From NCBI GenBank assembly GCA_002438605.1, contig DJPR01000011.1, forward strand, positions 32,059 through 96,058: a stretch of 64,000 bases of DNA, given 5' to 3'. This document shows positions 62,877-64,000 of the stretch, piece after piece. Within the stretch, counting starts at the first letter, position 1; each line of letters begins with the position of its first letter. Position numbers and translations under genes: made by a program. This DNA comes from Ruminococcus sp. UBA6407. GTDB lineage: Bacteria; Bacillota; Clostridia; Oscillospirales; Ruminococcaceae. Below the pieces are notes generated by a model. That model had not been told where the DNA came from. It did not search any database and saw only the letters and a list, made by a program, of their open reading frames with translations.

Positions 62877-63968
62877 ATGATAAACAGAATTGGTTGTGCT
62901 GTTCTTGCAGCTTTAATGCTGACAAGTGCAGTTTCATGCAACAAAAAAAACAAAACGAAAGAAGTAAGCAAAGCTGTTCCGAATTCGGAAATAGTTGAAG
63001 AAACGACTGAAACAGCCACTGAACAGCCCAAGGTAGAAGAAACAGGAGTCAATCCGCTTACAGGTGAAAGCGGATATAATCCTTCTGCAAATGGAAAAAG
63101 ACCTGTTGCTGTAATGGTCAACAATATTAAGGCTGCACTTCCTCAGTATGGCATAAGTGAAGCGGATATAATTTATGAAGTTCCTGTTGAGGGCGGAATT
63201 ACACGTCTGATGGCTGTATATGCTGATTACACAAATGTTCCGAACGTTTGCTCTGTAAGAAGCTGCAGATATTATTATCCCCAGATTGCTTTGGGACTGG
63301 ATGCAATTTACTGTCACTGGGGCAGTGACCAGACAATAGCACTTGAAACATTAAATCGTACAGGCATAGACCATTTGGACGGCAGCTCTGAATCAGGACT
63401 TTTTTATCGTGATGAAAGCAGAGTTGGTTCATATGCATCTGAACATACAGGTTATCTGTGCGGTGCGGAGCTTCCTGAGCATATAGCGTCACATGGCTTC
63501 CGAACAGATGTAAACAGCGAGTATATAGGCGGCGGACTGGACTTTGCAGGAAATGGCGAAGAAGCTGTAATTAACGGTCTGGACTGCAGTACGCTTACAT
63601 TGAATTTTTCGGATCAATATTTCAGCACATTTGATTATAACGCAGAAAGCGGTTCATATTTTAAACAGCATTCAGGAAGTCCCCATATGGACGGTGTAAC
63701 AGGGGAACAGCTTAATTTTGATAATGTTTTTGCACTTCAGACTTCTGTTTATACAGGTGCGGACGGCTACCTTATGAATGTAGAGCTTATAGGTGAGGGC
63801 GTTGGATACTATGCGTCAAAAGGAAAAATTGAACAGATAAAGTGGAAAAAGGAGTCCGAATATGCTCCGATAAACCTGTATGATGAAAATGGTGCGGAAT
63901 TGAAGCTTAATATTGGTGAAAGCTATTTCGGAATAATCGGAACAAACAGAAACATCAGCTTTAATTAA
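62877..63968 (+). CDS. DUF3048 (YerB-like) lipoprotein
   Basis: 363 residues, complete in the window. The signal ends in lipobox TSAVSC, so Cys21 would be lipidated. A Glu/Thr-rich linker (to about 58) is followed by NPLTGESGYNPSANGKRPVAV and GISEADIIYEVPVEGGITR, the DUF3048 hallmarks. YerB is of unknown function; the family lies outside the membrane. AGAAGGG precedes ATG. Confidence 0.85.
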   Translation: MINRIGCAVLAALMLTSAVSCNKKNKTKEVSKAVPNSEIVEETTETATEQPKVEETGVNPLTGESGYNPSANGKRPVAVMVNNIKAALPQYGISEADIIYEVPVEGGITRLMAVYADYTNVPNVCSVRSCRYYYPQIALGLDAIYCHWGSDQTIALETLNRTGIDHLDGSSESGLFYRDESRVGSYASEHTGYLCGAELPEHIASHGFRTDVNSEYIGGGLDFAGNGEEAVINGLDCSTLTLNFSDQYFSTFDYNAESGSYFKQHSGSPHMDGVTGEQLNFDNVFALQTSVYTGADGYLMNVELIGEGVGYYASKGKIEQIKWKKESEYAPINLYDENGAELKLNIGESYFGIIGTNRNISFN

Positions 63969-63977
63969 TTCCTATTC

Positions 63978-64000
63978 TAAGGCAACACCGCACAAAGCAC
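63978..64000. repeat. Dispersed palindromic repeat, cut by window end
   Basis: TAAGGCAACACCGCACAAAG, a perfect left end of the family, 9 nt after the DUF3048 stop; the rest is outside the window. Confidence 0.75.

Noticed and set aside
2181-64000. CRISPR array from recurring palindromes
   Set aside because: Copies are kilobases apart, differ in length and lack regular spacers.

Overview
The window is low-GC, tightly packed Firmicutes DNA from a Clostridia-type genome, most likely a Ruminococcus-like Oscillospiraceae. The supporting signs are a secreted GH26 mannanase that ends in a type I dockerin (cellulosome-type attachment), spoVG and SpoIID-type genes, a MurE with a meso-DAP motif, a valine T-box leader, and TTGACA/TATAAT promoters with AGGAGG-type ribosome sites. 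No rRNA, canonical tRNA, CRISPR array, prophage or transposase was found. The genus assignment is inference.

Layout. 1-2.7 kb: the end of a cdaR-like (YbbR) gene, a polysaccharide flippase and a VanZ-like gene. 3-9 kb (+): an unknown membrane protein, a DUF5131 protein, then pheB-hom-maf-DUF1015. 9.1-19.3 kb (-): the rod-shape cluster mreB-mreC-mreD-PBP2, then DUF4321, dut, a U32 peptidase, zapA, lexA and murC. 19.5-22.9 kb: spoVG, a Nudix hydrolase and a YfhO membrane protein. 23.1-29.9 kb (+): cysteine desulfurase-thiI, pncC, two tandem class B sortases and a SpoIID-like protein. 30.1-45 kb (+): the division and cell-wall (dcw) cluster mraZ-rsmH-ftsL-PBP(PASTA)-murE-murF-mraY-ftsW-murG-murA-ftsQ-ftsZ. 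45.2-53.6 kb (+): a DivIVA-like coiled-coil protein, a lone fumarase beta subunit, a SigH-like sigma factor, two small Cys proteins, a TrmK-NIF3 fusion, rlmA-like, rqcH and a 3-methyladenine glycosylase. 53.8-64 kb: the mannanase, split coaB/coaC, an SGNH hydrolase, valS with its T-box, folC and a DUF3048 lipoprotein.

Functionally the window is dominated by envelope growth and division. It holds precursor synthesis (murA, C, E, F, G, mraY), two PBP/SEDS-type systems (an elongation PBP2 with MreBCD, a septal PBP with FtsW), Z-ring genes (ftsZ, zapA, DivIVA-like) and regulators (mraZ, spoVG). murD and ftsA are absent from their usual places, and FtsZ has an atypical C-terminal tail.

The least ordinary features are four. 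(1) A family of palindromic intergenic repeats with GGCAACACCGCAC/GTGCGGTGTTGCC-like ends has a dozen or more copies here, three of them long with a shared core. (2) A roughly 200-bp hairpin-rich segment, flanked by CCAT direct repeats and near-perfect inverted ends, appears to have been inserted in the first codons of the septal PBP gene; removing it joins an upstream start in frame. (3) The SpoIID-like protein has its motif order circularly permuted. (4) A six-codon leader ORF with a strong ribosome site overlaps the murG start. Functions are read from sequence motifs only; no database search was run.
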